DNA from: Candidatus Desulfovibrio intestinavium
GTDB taxonomy: Bacteria; Desulfobacterota; Desulfovibrionia; Desulfovibrionales; Desulfovibrionaceae
Reading direction: 5' to 3'
NCBI GenBank assembly: GCA_019118345.1
Contig: DWZD01000040.1
Coordinates: 62,001 to 126,000 of the forward strand
DNA: 64,000 nucleotides
Shown here in pieces: positions 40,022-49,800 of the stretch. The notes under the pieces were generated by a model that saw nothing but the letters and a program-made list of their open reading frames with translations, was not told the DNA's origin and searched no databases. Position numbers and translations under genes: made by a program. The stretch's first letter is position 1. Every line of letters starts with the position of its first letter.

Positions 40022-40050
40022 TTGCAACGGAAAAGAATGTACCCTACTTT
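40022..40050 (+). promoter_or_regulatory. Promoter of the fau-pgeF-ABC importer operon
   Basis: TTGCAA (40022-40027) and TACTTT (40045-40050) with a 17-base spacer, 20 bases before the 5-formyl-THF cyclo-ligase start. This implies a very short leader. Confidence 0.65.
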
Positions 40051-40069
40051 GTTCTGCAAGGAAAGCACT

Positions 40070-40687
40070 ATGTCCATCACCCCGCTCCCGGAACAGAAAA
40101 AAGCCCTGCGCTCCCGCCTGCTGCGCGCCCGCCGGGCCGTCCCCCCGGATCAAAGGCAGGAGCTTGCCGCCCGGGCGCACGGCCATTTGCTGGTCTCGCG
40201 CGTCTGGCGGGAGGCGCGCGCCGTGGCCCTCTACGTTTCCCTGCCCGATGAACTGGATACCGCCCCGCTGCTGGACGCCGCCTGGCACGCGGGCAAGACT
40301 CTCTATCTGCCCCGGGTGCGGCAGCAATACGGCCTCATGGACTTTGTGGCCGTGCACAACCGGGACGAACTGCGTTCCGGCCCCTTCAACCTGCTGGAAC
40401 CGCTGGACAGTCTGCCGGGCTTCGGGCCTGAGCAGGCAGGAGGGGACTTTTGTCCCGATCTCTTTGTGGTGCCGGGCGTGGGCTTTGACCGGCAGGGCAG
40501 GCGGCTGGGCTTTGGCGGCGGCTATTATGACCGCTTCCTGTCCGGGGTGCGGCAGGCTGCGGCGGACACGCCCCCATCCCTTGTGGGCCTGTGCTATGCC
40601 TGCCAGCTGCTGGACGCCCTGCCCGCCGAAGCCTGGGACGAACGCATGACCCATATCTGTACGGATGAGGAGTGGCTGTGTCTGTAA
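40070..40687 (+). CDS. fau: 5-formyltetrahydrofolate cyclo-ligase
   Basis: Converts 5-formyl-THF to 5,10-methenyl-THF with ATP, salvaging a dead-end folate. The 205 residues show LRSRLLRARRAVPP near the N-terminus, LYVSLPDELDT, and the diagnostic PGVGFDRQGRRLGFGGGYYD near 140-159. AAGGAAAG precedes the ATG. The 3' end overlaps pgeF by 10 bases. 6S RNA often precedes this gene in other bacteria, but there is no room for it here. Confidence 0.93.
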   Translation: MSITPLPEQKKALRSRLLRARRAVPPDQRQELAARAHGHLLVSRVWREARAVALYVSLPDELDTAPLLDAAWHAGKTLYLPRVRQQYGLMDFVAVHNRDELRSGPFNLLEPLDSLPGFGPEQAGGDFCPDLFVVPGVGFDRQGRRLGFGGGYYDRFLSGVRQAAADTPPSLVGLCYACQLLDALPAEAWDERMTHICTDEEWLCL

Positions 40688-41430
40688 CGGTGCTTCGCTT
40701 CGCGTTTCCCGGGCTGCCGCATATCGGCTGCGCCTTTCAGTTGCGTTCCTGCCCCGTGCCGGACGATCCGGCTTCCGGCGGCAATGTTTCGTTTGCCGTG
40801 ACGGGCGACAGCCCGGAACGGGTCACCCGCTCGCGCAGGGAGCTTGCCGCCTGCCTGCAGCTTGACGGCTGGGCCGAGCTGCGTCAGGTGCACGGGGATA
40901 CGCTGGTGTTTGACCCCGCCCCCCTCCCCCCGGACAGGGAAGCCGTGACTGAAGGGGACGGCATGGCCACGGACAAGGCGAATGTCCCCCTCTGCATCAA
41001 GACGGCGGACTGTCAGCCCATCCTGCTGGCCCATGCGGGGGGGCGGCACATTGCGGCCCTGCATGTGGGCTGGCGCGGCAACCGCTGCGAATTTCCGCAG
41101 TCGGCCGTGCGACGCTTCTGCGAGCGCTACGGCCTTGACCCGCGCGATTTGCTGGCCGTGCGCGGCCCGAGCCTCGGCCCGGCGCGGGCGGAATTTATCC
41201 ATTTCGAACGCGAATGGGGCGACGATTTCCGCCCGTGGTTCGATGCCCGCGACCGGACAATGGATCTCTGGGGCCTGACCCGGCATCAACTGGTGCAGGC
41301 CGGCCTTTCGCCCCGGCGCATCTTTGGCGTGGATATCTGTACGGCCGACAATCCCCGGCTGTGTTTCTCCCACCGACACCATGCCGCCTCGGGGCGGCAG
41401 GCCAGCCTTGTCTGGCGGCACGGCGACTGA
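40678..41430 (+). CDS. pgeF: PgeF/YfiH-family (laccase-domain) protein
   Basis: 250 residues of the multicopper-like YfiH fold: LRQVHGDTLV near 67-76, IKTADCQPILL near 100-110 and HVGWRGNR near 123-130, the last two holding zinc-binding Cys/His. Members have been described as peptidoglycan editing factor and as purine nucleoside phosphorylases. GTG at 40678 is chosen because GAGGAG lies 5 bases upstream; GTG at 40672 is possible. It is in the middle of a folate-to-transporter operon with an 11-base gap to the permease. Confidence 0.85.
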   Translation: MSVTVLRFAFPGLPHIGCAFQLRSCPVPDDPASGGNVSFAVTGDSPERVTRSRRELAACLQLDGWAELRQVHGDTLVFDPAPLPPDREAVTEGDGMATDKANVPLCIKTADCQPILLAHAGGRHIAALHVGWRGNRCEFPQSAVRRFCERYGLDPRDLLAVRGPSLGPARAEFIHFEREWGDDFRPWFDARDRTMDLWGLTRHQLVQAGLSPRRIFGVDICTADNPRLCFSHRHHAASGRQASLVWRHGD

Positions 41431-41441
41431 GGCCGGCGACC

Positions 41442-42476
41442 ATGTCCATCATGCGCCCCTCTCCTGCGGTTCTCCTTGCCGCCATTGTCCTTGTCTGGCT
41501 GGCCTCGGTGCCGCTTTCCTGTCTTGGCGGGCCGGTGGACGTCGGCGTGGCGGACATCCTGAAGGTCTTTGCCGGACTGGCGGGCTTCGAGCAGGATGCC
41601 GGCCCCACCGCCATGCACGCGGTCATCGGCGAGATCCGTCTGGCGCGGGCCGTGCTGGCCCTGCTCTGCGGCGGGGCGCTGGCCGTGGCCGGGGTGGCCC
41701 TGCAGGGGGTATTGCGCAATCCGCTGGCCGATCCCTTCACCCTCGGCATCTCAGCCGGGGCTGCCTGCGGCGCCAGTCTGGCCATTGCCCTGGGCGGTTC
41801 GCTGGGCTGGTCGGTTCAGCTGGCAAGCGGCACCAGCCTCATTTCCCTCTGTGCGCTCATCGGCGCGCTGCTGGCGCTGGCGGGCGCGCTCTGGCTGGGC
41901 AGGGGAGAAGGGGGCTTCCGCCGGGAGACCGTCATTCTGGCGGGCATTGCCGTGGCGGCCTTTCTGGGGGCGCTGGTGGCGCTCATCAAGGCCCTCAACG
42001 AGGAATCCGTGACCAGCATCGTCTTCTGGATCATGGGCAGTCTGCAGGGCCGGGGCTGGAACGCCCTGCCGCTCCTCCTGCTGACCCTTGTGCCGGGCAT
42101 GCTGGCCGTGGCCCTGCACTGGCGTGCCCTGGACGTGCTGAGCCTCGGGGACGAGCAGGCCGCCCAGGTGGGCCTTGCCGTGGGGCGCGCCCGCTTCTGG
42201 CTGCTGGCCGGGGCCAGCTGCATGACCGCGGGCTGCGTTGCCGTGACGGGCGTCATCGGCTTTGTGGGCCTGGTGGTGCCGCATCTTTTGCGGCTGCAAC
42301 TGGGCGTCCGGCACGCCCCCCTGCTGACCGGGGCCTTCTTTGGCGGCGGCATCCTGCTGCTCTGGGCGGACGTGCTGGCCCGCAGCGTCCTTGACGGCGG
42401 GCAGGAACTGCCCGTGGGCGTGGTCACCTCCCTGCTGGGCGGGCCGTTTTTTGCCGCCATGCTGCGGAGGCGCTGA
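41442..42476 (+). CDS. FecCD/BtuC-family ABC importer permease
   Basis: 344-residue inner-membrane permease of type II importers for iron-siderophore, haem or cobalamin. Ten or so hydrophobic segments, with family motifs EIRLARAVLALLCGGALAVA near 56-75, LQGVLRNPLADPFTLGISAG near 78-97 and the late VGFVGLVVPHLLR-like GFVGLVVPHLLRLQLG. The ATG at 41442 matches the first membrane helix; a longer frame back into pgeF is a shadow. Its stop overlaps the ATPase start as TGATG. Confidence 0.93.
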   Translation: MSIMRPSPAVLLAAIVLVWLASVPLSCLGGPVDVGVADILKVFAGLAGFEQDAGPTAMHAVIGEIRLARAVLALLCGGALAVAGVALQGVLRNPLADPFTLGISAGAACGASLAIALGGSLGWSVQLASGTSLISLCALIGALLALAGALWLGRGEGGFRRETVILAGIAVAAFLGALVALIKALNEESVTSIVFWIMGSLQGRGWNALPLLLLTLVPGMLAVALHWRALDVLSLGDEQAAQVGLAVGRARFWLLAGASCMTAGCVAVTGVIGFVGLVVPHLLRLQLGVRHAPLLTGAFFGGGILLLWADVLARSVLDGGQELPVGVVTSLLGGPFFAAMLRRR

Positions 42477-43369
42477 TGCTGAGCTGTACGAACCTGCATG
42501 CCGGTTACCCCGGAAGGGAAGTGCTGCACGGCATCAGCCTGCATGTGGCCCCCGGCGAAAGCGTGGCCCTGCTCGGGCATAACGGCAGCGGCAAGACCAC
42601 GCTTTTGCGCGTCCTTTGCGGGCAGATCGCGCCGACCTCCGGGAGCGTTCTGCTTGGCGGAAGCGATCCTGCCGCCCTTTCCGTGCGGGAGCGGGCGCGC
42701 CGGGTGGCCGTGGTTCCCCAGCGGGCGGAATTTTTTTCGAGCCAGATTGTCCGGGACATGGTGTTGCTGGGGCGGTATGCCCACCTTGGCTGGTGGGGGG
42801 CCTACAGCGCGCACGATTACGCCGTGGCTGACGCGGCCCTGCACAGCGCGGGCGCGCACGAACTGGCCGAACGGCGCATGGGCGAACTGTCCGGCGGCGA
42901 GGTGCAACGGGTCATGCTGGCTCGCGCGCTGGCGCAGGAGAGTCCCGTTCTGCTGCTGGACGAGCTGGCTGCCGCGCTGGACTGGGCGCGGGTCGTGGAA
43001 CTTTTCGATCTGCTGGAACAACGCCGCCGCGCCGGGGCGGCCATTGTCATGGCCGTGCACGACTGCAGCCTTGCCGCCCAGTACGCCACCCGGCTGGTGG
43101 GCCTGCGGCAGGGGCGCATGCTGTTTGACGGCCCGGCACAGACCGTCTTTACGGAGGAGAACCTCAGTGCCCTCTACCATCTGCCCCTTTGCGTCTTTGC
43201 GCATCCCCGCAACGGCCTGCCGCAGGCCCTGCCGGCCTGTCCCCGCGGGCCGCACCACGCCGGGGAAGGCGAGTCGCCCCCGCCGCCTCCCGCTCCTGCG
43301 CCTGAAGCTGCTGTGCCTGACGCTGAGCCTCGGCCTGTTGATCCTGCCGACCCCGCCCGCCGCAGCTGA
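42476..43369 (+). CDS. ABC importer ATP-binding protein (FepC/BtuD-like)
   Basis: 297-residue ATPase partner of the FecCD permease: Walker A LLGHNGSGKTT at 34-44, Q-loop VVPQRAEFF, signature ELSGGEVQR near 138-146, Walker B VLLLDEL near 162-168 (the usual Pro after Glu is Leu) and H-loop AVHDCS. The nucleotide-binding domain is complete by about residue 250. The last 45 residues are Pro/Ala-rich and overlap the binding-protein gene in another frame, so the stop here may be later than in relatives. Confidence 0.92.
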   Translation: MLSCTNLHAGYPGREVLHGISLHVAPGESVALLGHNGSGKTTLLRVLCGQIAPTSGSVLLGGSDPAALSVRERARRVAVVPQRAEFFSSQIVRDMVLLGRYAHLGWWGAYSAHDYAVADAALHSAGAHELAERRMGELSGGEVQRVMLARALAQESPVLLLDELAAALDWARVVELFDLLEQRRRAGAAIVMAVHDCSLAAQYATRLVGLRQGRMLFDGPAQTVFTEENLSALYHLPLCVFAHPRNGLPQALPACPRGPHHAGEGESPPPPPAPAPEAAVPDAEPRPVDPADPARRS

Positions 43370-44228
43370 CAGCGCCCCGGGATTGCCCGGCACACGGGCC
43401 GGCATGACGCTCAGCCTCGGAGACGGGCAGGGCGGCCTGCCCATTCCGGCCCGCCGCATCATTGCCCTGTATGGCTCCTTCAATGAAATTCTGCTGGCGC
43501 TGGGCGCAAAGGACTGCATTGTCGCCCGCACCGTGGCTGACGCTCACCTGCCGGAACTGGCGGATCTTCCGGCCATCGGCACCCACATGCAGCCCAATGC
43601 CGAACTGATCATGGCGCAGAAGCCGGATGTGATTCTGCAAATGCAGGGACGGCGCGAAGTGCAGGCCCAGACCGACCACCTGCGCGAACTGGGGATTCCC
43701 GTCCTGACCTTTGAACTCGACTCCCTCGAGGATCTCTACACCGTGACCCTGACCCTGGGCCGCCTCACCGGTCGGGAGGCGGAGGCGACCAATCTGGTGG
43801 GCCAATGGCGGCGGCGGCTGGCCAGATTGCGCAATGCCTATGCGGCCCAACCGGCCGTGCGAGTCTTTTTCGAGGTCAGTTCCCCCAATCTGCTGGCCGC
43901 AGGCAAGGGAAGCATCGTCAATGATCTCATCAATGCCGCCGGCGGCATCAATGTGGTGGACTCGCCGCGCAAGATGGTGCGCCTCAATGAGGAAACCGTC
44001 ATCGCCGCCGACCCGGATGCCTATATCTACCAGATCGGCCCCATGAATCCCGCGCCGCAGCCCGTGGCCGAACGGCCCCATTTCAAAAGTCTGCGCGCTG
44101 TGCGGGCTGGCCGCATCCTCGAGGTGCGGGAAGAGATCTTTTCCCGTCCCGGCCCGCGCTCCATCGAGGCCGCCGAACAGCTGGGCCGCTGGCTGCATGG
44201 AGAACCGGAAACCGCCCCGGCGCCCTAG
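43167..44228 (+). CDS. Periplasmic substrate-binding protein of the Fe/cobalamin-type importer
   Basis: About 350 residues of the class III (BtuF/FepB-like) fold: ARRIIALYGSFNEILLALGA, PAIGTHMQPNAELIMAQKPDVIL, a long spacer helix, and VNDLINAAGGINV. A signal peptide core (LLRLKLLCLTLSLGLLILP, then PPAAADS) begins near residue 44. The only good start is GTG at 43167 with GGAGGAGA 6 bases upstream; TTG at 43197 is the alternative and no ATG exists before the signal. This makes the gene overlap the ATPase gene by about 200 bases in another frame. Ligand unknown. Confidence 0.82.
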   Translation: MPSTICPFASLRIPATACRRPCRPVPAGRTTPGKASRPRRLPLLRLKLLCLTLSLGLLILPTPPAAADSAPGLPGTRAGMTLSLGDGQGGLPIPARRIIALYGSFNEILLALGAKDCIVARTVADAHLPELADLPAIGTHMQPNAELIMAQKPDVILQMQGRREVQAQTDHLRELGIPVLTFELDSLEDLYTVTLTLGRLTGREAEATNLVGQWRRRLARLRNAYAAQPAVRVFFEVSSPNLLAAGKGSIVNDLINAAGGINVVDSPRKMVRLNEETVIAADPDAYIYQIGPMNPAPQPVAERPHFKSLRAVRAGRILEVREEIFSRPGPRSIEAAEQLGRWLHGEPETAPAP

Positions 44229-44581
44229 GCTCTGCCAATGCGAATTTTACAAATAATTTCAACAGACAATGCAAACAGACCGTAGACGCTCCGCTTGCCT
44301 TTGGAGGCAGGGTTGCCTCGTGTCCCTGTCTCTTCCCCGGTAAACGGGCGCTGGGGATGGGCTGGGGCTTGGGGGGGGAAGGGGAACCCCTCCAGCGCCG
44401 GCAGCGACCGAAAGGCGGCCCGCAAGGGCCGTGCCCGTCAGGCGACGCCGGAGCCTTATGGGCATCGACAGCAGAGTGAAGGGTGCCTCTTCCCCCCAAA
44501 ACACGCAGCGAATCGTGGTAACAGGCCTTGGGCGCTTGCGACCGCGAATCGCACGCTGGCCCGGACGGACAGCATCGCCCG
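44229..44581. other. Non-coding stretch of about 350 bases
   Basis: Convergent gap between the importer operon (+) and the two small membrane-protein genes (-). Only short, shadow-like frames occur. A small GAGGCA/TGCCTC hairpin (44304-44319) is the sole structure near the binding-protein stop. I looked for cobalamin-riboswitch core sequences and did not see them. Confidence 0.5.
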
Positions 44582-44618
44582 AAAAAAAACGCCTCGCCGC
44601 AAAACACGGCGGGGCGTT
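44582..44618 (-). terminator. Terminator of the 45443-44652 gene pair
   Basis: On the minus strand a 12-bp stem with one G-T pair (44588-44599 with 44607-44618) is followed by eight T (plus-strand A-run 44582-44589). Confidence 0.85.
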
Positions 44619-44651
44619 GTGCCTTGCCAGCGCGGCGCACGCCGCAGCCTG

Positions 44652-45191
44652 TCATTGCAAGGGCGGGAGTTCCCGCGCCTCGGCCAGCTGTCCGGCCTGA
44701 CGGCTGATCTCCGTCCGGATCTGGGCCTGCACGCGGTGTTGCGCCTCCAGCGCATCGGCCAGCGGTTCAAGGCCCTCCAGACGGCGCACAGCGGCAAAGG
44801 CTGCCCCCCAGATGCTCTGAAAGCCCTCGTCCAGCCGGGCTTCCGTCTCCGCCTCGCCGGGCCGGAGCACGCGCAGCAGCCCGGCAATGGACGCGGTATA
44901 GCTCAGGAGAATGTCGCGCAGGGGCGACCAGTGCCTTTCCAGCAGCGCGCGCTCCTTCTGCAGCTTTTCCGACCAGAGGAAGTCCAGTCGGAACTGGAAC
45001 TCCCGCCAGGCGTCGTTTTCCGCCTCCTGACGGGCGTGCGGCGCGCTTTCCACAAAGCCGATGAAGCTGCGGGCCAGTTCCTCGGAATAGAACCAGCCCA
45101 CCGTCGTAAAGCCCAGCAGGGTAGGCACGCAGACCGACCAGCGGGTGCGTCCGTCAGCGGTGGTGGCCCGCTTGCAAAAGAAGATCATCAT
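44652..45191 (-). CDS. Unknown protein with one N-terminal membrane helix and helical body
   Basis: 179 residues. A hydrophobic stretch (WSVCVPTLLGFTTVGWFY, about 18-35) is followed by a long charged, probably helical region with many Arg/Glu/Leu (LDFLWSEKLQKERALLERHW) and a Gln/Glu-rich end. No family is recognised. The start has AGGAG just upstream and follows the partner gene by 6 bases. The architecture suggests an inner-membrane anchored coiled-coil protein. Confidence 0.62.
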   Translation of the reverse strand: MMIFFCKRATTADGRTRWSVCVPTLLGFTTVGWFYSEELARSFIGFVESAPHARQEAENDAWREFQFRLDFLWSEKLQKERALLERHWSPLRDILLSYTASIAGLLRVLRPGEAETEARLDEGFQSIWGAAFAAVRRLEGLEPLADALEAQHRVQAQIRTEISRQAGQLAEARELPPLQ

Positions 45192-45197
45192 GCGCTC

Positions 45198-45443
45198 CTA
45201 CCTTTCCCGCGAGGATTCGGGGGCCGGGGCCGAAAGGGCAGCCTCGCCGCCCGCCGGTGGCGGCGTGACCACGGCATGGGCCAGCAGCAGGCCGGCCAGT
45301 CCGACGCCCAGCCAGAGCAGCACGCCCTTGAGACGCGTTTTGCGCCGAAAAAGAATCGCCCCCCGGGGGCTGATCAGACTCATGAGCACCATGACGGGAC
45401 TCAGCGCCATGAGTATGGCCGAAAGCAGTTCCAGACGTTCCAC
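45198..45443 (-). CDS. Small two-helix membrane protein of unknown function
   Basis: 81 residues from a GTG with GGGAGG 9 bases upstream. Two hydrophobic helices (about 5-24 and 40-58) are linked by a basic loop (FRRKTRLK); a Pro/Ala/Ser tail follows. The first gene of a two-gene unit with the next protein, 6 bases away. No family is recognised. Confidence 0.58.
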   Translation of the reverse strand: MERLELLSAILMALSPVMVLMSLISPRGAILFRRKTRLKGVLLWLGVGLAGLLLAHAVVTPPPAGGEAALSAPAPESSRER

Positions 45444-45511
45444 GAAACACAGCCTCCCTCACGGCCCCCATTTCCCGCCCGCGACCGGGGCGGCAGGGAC
45501 ACGTCTTGCGC

Positions 45512-45538
45512 AAAGGGGGCGGCCAAACGGTCGCCCCC
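45512..45538 (-). terminator. Probable terminator of the nitronate-monooxygenase gene
   Basis: GGGGGCGGCC (45515-45524) pairs with GGTCGCCCCC (45529-45538) around AAAC; on the minus strand a short TTTG follows. It lies 56 bases after the stop. Confidence 0.55.
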
Positions 45539-45593
45539 TGCATATGTCGGGGATGCGGGGCAACGGCAAAGCGCGCTCCCGCTGACGGGCACA

Positions 45594-46691
45594 TCAGGCT
45601 CGCGCCGCCTCGTACTCGCGTTGCAGCGAATCCATGAGTTCCTTGACCGAGACGATTTCCTTGACGCGGGACACATTGGCCCCACAAAAGGCAAAACCCC
45701 GCTCCAGATTGCCCTTCATGGCGTTGATGAGGGCCGAGGCGATGCAGTAGGGCGTCTTTTCCTGCTCGCATGTGCTCACGCAGTGAAAGACGCACTTGAA
45801 AGGTTTTTTGCGGCCTGCGCGCGCCTCTTCGATGAATTCGTTGTTCAGGGCGCGGCCCGGCATGCCCACGGGACTCTTGATGATGGTGACATCCTCATCC
45901 CGCGCTTCGAGGTAACGTTCCTTGAAGCGCTGATCCGCGTCGCACTCGTGGGTGGCCACGAAGCGCGTGCCCATCTGCACGCCCGACGCGCCGAGACGCA
46001 GGAATTTGTCGATATCCGCACCGCTGTAGACCCCGCCGGCCGCAATGACCGGAATGGCCTTGCCGCTCTTGTCCTCAAAGGATTTGACGGCATCCACCAC
46101 CTCGGGAATGAGCTTTTCCAGCGCAAAGGCCGGATCATCCAGCTCCTCGGCCTTGAAGCCCAGATGCCCGCCGGCCCGGGGGCCTTCCACCACCACGGCA
46201 TCGGGCACGTAGTCAAAGCGGCTCAGCCACTTCTTGGCAATGACCGTTGCCGCGCGGGCCGAGGAAACAATGGGCACGAGCTTGGTCTTGAACTCCTGCT
46301 TCTTTTCCTCGCAGAGTTCCCGCAGCTGCCGGGGCATGTCCAGCGGCAGGCCGGCGCCCGAAAAGATGATGTCCGCACGGTTTTCAATGGCCGTCCGCAC
46401 CATCTGGCTGAACGTGGTCAGGGCCACCATGATGTTGACCCCGATGATGCCCTGCGTTTTTTCCCGGGCGCGTTTCAGCTCCTGACGCAGGGCGCGCAAA
46501 TTGGCTTCGATGGGGTTTTTGGCCACATCCGGCTCGCGCATGCCGATCATGGCCCCGGCAATGACGCCGATGCCGCCTTCATTGGCGACGGCGGAAGCCA
46601 GTCCGGAAAGGGAAATGCCGACGCCCATGCCGCCCTGTACGATGGGCCGGCGGGCGCACAGTTCGCCGATATTCAAAGAGGGAAAAGGCAC
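45594..46691 (-). CDS. Nitronate monooxygenase / FMN-dependent 2-nitropropane dioxygenase family
   Basis: 365-residue TIM-barrel flavoprotein: PIVQGGMGVGISLSGLASAVA at 16-36, GVNIMVAL, the FMN phosphate site VIAAGGVYSGADI near 215-227 and GASGVQMGTRFVAT near 233-246. GTG start with GGAGG 8 bases upstream. Relatives include nitronate monooxygenases and the FabK enoyl-ACP reductase; a cysteine-containing C-terminal segment (CVFHCVSTCEQEKTPYC) is atypical of FabK. In an anaerobe the monooxygenase name may not describe the real reaction. Confidence 0.83.
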   Translation of the reverse strand: MPFPSLNIGELCARRPIVQGGMGVGISLSGLASAVANEGGIGVIAGAMIGMREPDVAKNPIEANLRALRQELKRAREKTQGIIGVNIMVALTTFSQMVRTAIENRADIIFSGAGLPLDMPRQLRELCEEKKQEFKTKLVPIVSSARAATVIAKKWLSRFDYVPDAVVVEGPRAGGHLGFKAEELDDPAFALEKLIPEVVDAVKSFEDKSGKAIPVIAAGGVYSGADIDKFLRLGASGVQMGTRFVATHECDADQRFKERYLEARDEDVTIIKSPVGMPGRALNNEFIEEARAGRKKPFKCVFHCVSTCEQEKTPYCIASALINAMKGNLERGFAFCGANVSRVKEIVSVKELMDSLQREYEAARA

Positions 46692-46883
46692 GGTAACAAC
46701 CTCCGCAGGCGCAAAAAAGGGGCGTCATGCTCTCCTGTCGCAGGAAACCATGACTGAATCGTTCTTATCCTAGCCAAAAACAGGCCAAAACACAAGAGAG
46801 ACCGCCCCGCCGTCCGGGGAGACATGCGGCCCGGCGCGGGCCGTCGCCGCACGGTACGGCAGAAATGCGCGATCTCCTGTCCG

Positions 46884-49800
46884 TCAGGAGCGGCAGGCCC
46901 CCCGATAGGGACAGAAGGAGCAACGTCCGCTCCGGGGCGGGAAGGCCGCCGCATGCTCCATGTGCCAGAGCGCCAGCCCGAGCACATCCTTGCAGCGCCG
47001 CCGTGCCCTGTCGTAATCCGCATCATCCCACGGCCCGCTGAACAGGGCATATTCCTTGCCCGTGTCGGCCAGTTCCACCAGACAGGCATTTTCCACCCGC
47101 TCGTCGGGCCGCATGGCGCCAAGCAGAACGACATAGCAGGGCAATTGCAGGCTGCGCACGCGCTCGCGCAGCTCATCCAGCAGCGGCAGGGCCTCGTCCG
47201 CCTCAGCCTCGCCCGCCTCGGCCCGGATGCGAAAGGCCTCAAGCTCCTGCCAGAACGCCTCCTCGTTCCAGATGAGCGCATCCGGCGGGCTGAGATGGCC
47301 GGTCTTGTAGTCCACAAGACACAGGGCATTTTCCCGGCGGTCGATGCGATCCGCCTTGCCGATGAGGCGGAAGGAACGCCCCCACAGGCGCATTTCGGCC
47401 TTCAATTCCTGCTCCAGAGCGACGATGAGGCTTTCCGGCTGGCCGCAAAGATAGTTCCGCAGGCGATAGGGTGCGGCCAGCTGCAGCATGATGCGGCTTT
47501 CCGGCGGCAGGGAAACGTCCCCGCCCAGTTCCGCGAGGCATTCTTCCAGCAGGCTGGCGAGATCCGCATCCCTGAAAGTTTCCGCCGTCACCGTTTGCCC
47601 CACATGCGCGCCGTAGAGCCGTTCCAGCATACGGTGAATGATCTGGCCCACCAGCGCGCGGTCATCGCCCTCATTGACTTCCTCCGCCTCGCGCAGGCCG
47701 CAGAGATACTGCCAGACAAAGCGCTTGGGACAATGCAGATAGGCATCCAGAGCCGTGGGCGAAATGTGCCCGTTCAAAAACCGCCGCATGGCCTCATGCA
47801 GAGCGGGCGTGCGGTCAATTTCCCCCGGCGCGGCGGTAGCGGGACGCGCCGTGCCCGACGGCGTGCGCAAGGCGTCCTCGCCGGGCACAAGCAGCGCCCC
47901 CCGCCGGCGCTCCTCCCGCCAGATGAGCTGTTCCACAAAGCGGCTGCGGCTCTTGCGGGCGTCCAGAAGCGAGGAGCGGGCAATGCCTTCCTGCCAGTAA
48001 AAGGATACCGTGCGTGCCCCGGCGCAGAGGCGGAACAGGGTATGGGCCGCCGCGCGCTCGCGCCGCCGGGCGTCGGGCAGCCCCAGTTCCTGCCTCAGGC
48101 TATCGGGCAAAAGGGGATCCTGCGCCGCGCTGCCGGGCAGGCTTTCGTCGGTGGCGTCCACGATATGTACCTGATCGAAATGCAGAAGGCGGGTTTCCAG
48201 CATGCCCAGCACCTGCAGGCCGGTGAGCGGCACCGCCTCGAAGGGGATGCGCTCCTCCCGCAGGATCTGCCGCGCGAACTGGAAGAGCTGTCGCGGACTG
48301 AAGGGTTCCCGGCTCAGGGCATTGCGGCGCAGCATGGGCAGGCAGTGTTCACGCAGGCGGTACATGGCCTCGGCATCCAGCGGATAGCGCGGCCAGACAG
48401 CGCGGCCGCGCTCCGTCAGAAAGGCGCAGAGATCGGCCAGCGCATCGGCAAGATCCGCACAGGTGCGCACGGCCCCGAAGGCGTCAAAGAGGAGACGGGC
48501 CAGGTCAGCCAGCGCACGCGCCTGCGCCGGCTCCAGCGCATCCCGCACGGCGTCGAGCGCGTCCGCCAGCCGCAGGGTGCGGCTGCCCTGCCGGATGGTT
48601 TCGCAGAGGCGATGCAACGGCTCCCGCAGGGAAACGGCCTCAGCCTCGTGCACATCCGCCGTCCCGGGGGGCGTCTCCTGTCGCAGCATGGCCAGATAGG
48701 GATGCCGCAGGCAGTCCAGCAGGCTGCGCCAGTAATAGCGTCCGTCGGCGCTGCGCTCCTCCTGCGCCCGGAACAGGCCTTCCAGCAGGCGGCAGAGCGG
48801 GGAGCGATCCAGCGGGTAGCCCATGGACACGTTGACGTCCTTGCGCGGCAGATGGTGCAGCACCGGCAGCAAGAGGCCGTTATGGGTCAGCACCACGGCC
48901 GTGGACGGCGATGTGCCCGCTTCTTGCCGCCAGAGAAGCGCCTCGGCGTTTGCCGTTTCCTCGTCCGCCGCTTCCGTCGCAACGGGTACGACGGCCTCCC
49001 CGGCGGCGGGCGTCGCCCCTTCCCGGATCAGGGCCTCGCGCAGGGCGGCCAGCTGGGAATGCACGTCATAACCGGCAAAGAAATGCAGCTCTGGTTCCGA
49101 CGCATCCGCATCGTCCGGGCCGACGGCCTCGGCCCGCGCCCGCCAGCGCCGCAGCCAGTCGCCATGCCCCTCGCAGGCCCAGTGCGGCGTGCCCTGTCCG
49201 GCCAGCGCCGTGTCCGTATGCAGGCATATGTCCGCTCCGGCCTCCCAGAGGCGACGGAACAGGACATCCTCGGTGGGCGTAAGCAGGGCAAAGCCCGCCA
49301 GCAGCACCGGCCGCTCGGGCCGGGGGCGCAGGCAGGCAGGCACCTCGACGCCGAGACGGGCCGTCTCGCCGAGGTCAAAGCCCGGCGTCGTGCGCCTGTC
49401 CTCCCGCAAACGCCGGGCGTACGCCGCCTGAAGACGCCCCAGCGCATTGAGCAGGGCCGCTGCGGGCGGGGAAACCTCGCCTTCCATGTGGGCAATGTCC
49501 CCGGCGGTCACGCCGTGACTGAACAATTCGTCCAGCAGGCCGGCCAGCCGCATGCCCCAGGGCAGAAATTCCTCCATGTCCATAGGGGCAAAGCGCGCGG
49601 CCAGCGCGCTGTCTGAGCGGGCCAGCCCGTTCACGCACTCCCGCAGCAGGGCCACCTGATCCAGCCGGTTGGCCGTGCGCACGGGGGGGCCGCCGAGCTG
49701 TTCCCGCCAGAGCCGCACGACCTCGCTGAAGGTCATGACCCGGGGCAGAAGGGTCGGCTTGCCCTCCAGGGCATAGAGGTGCTGCAAATAGCGCCACGGC

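Noticed and set aside
44229-44581. Cobalamin riboswitch next to the cobalamin/iron-type importer
   Set aside because: The gap is downstream of the operon, and I did not find the conserved riboswitch core elements on either strand. The operon start (about 40 kb) has a very short leader with no room for one.
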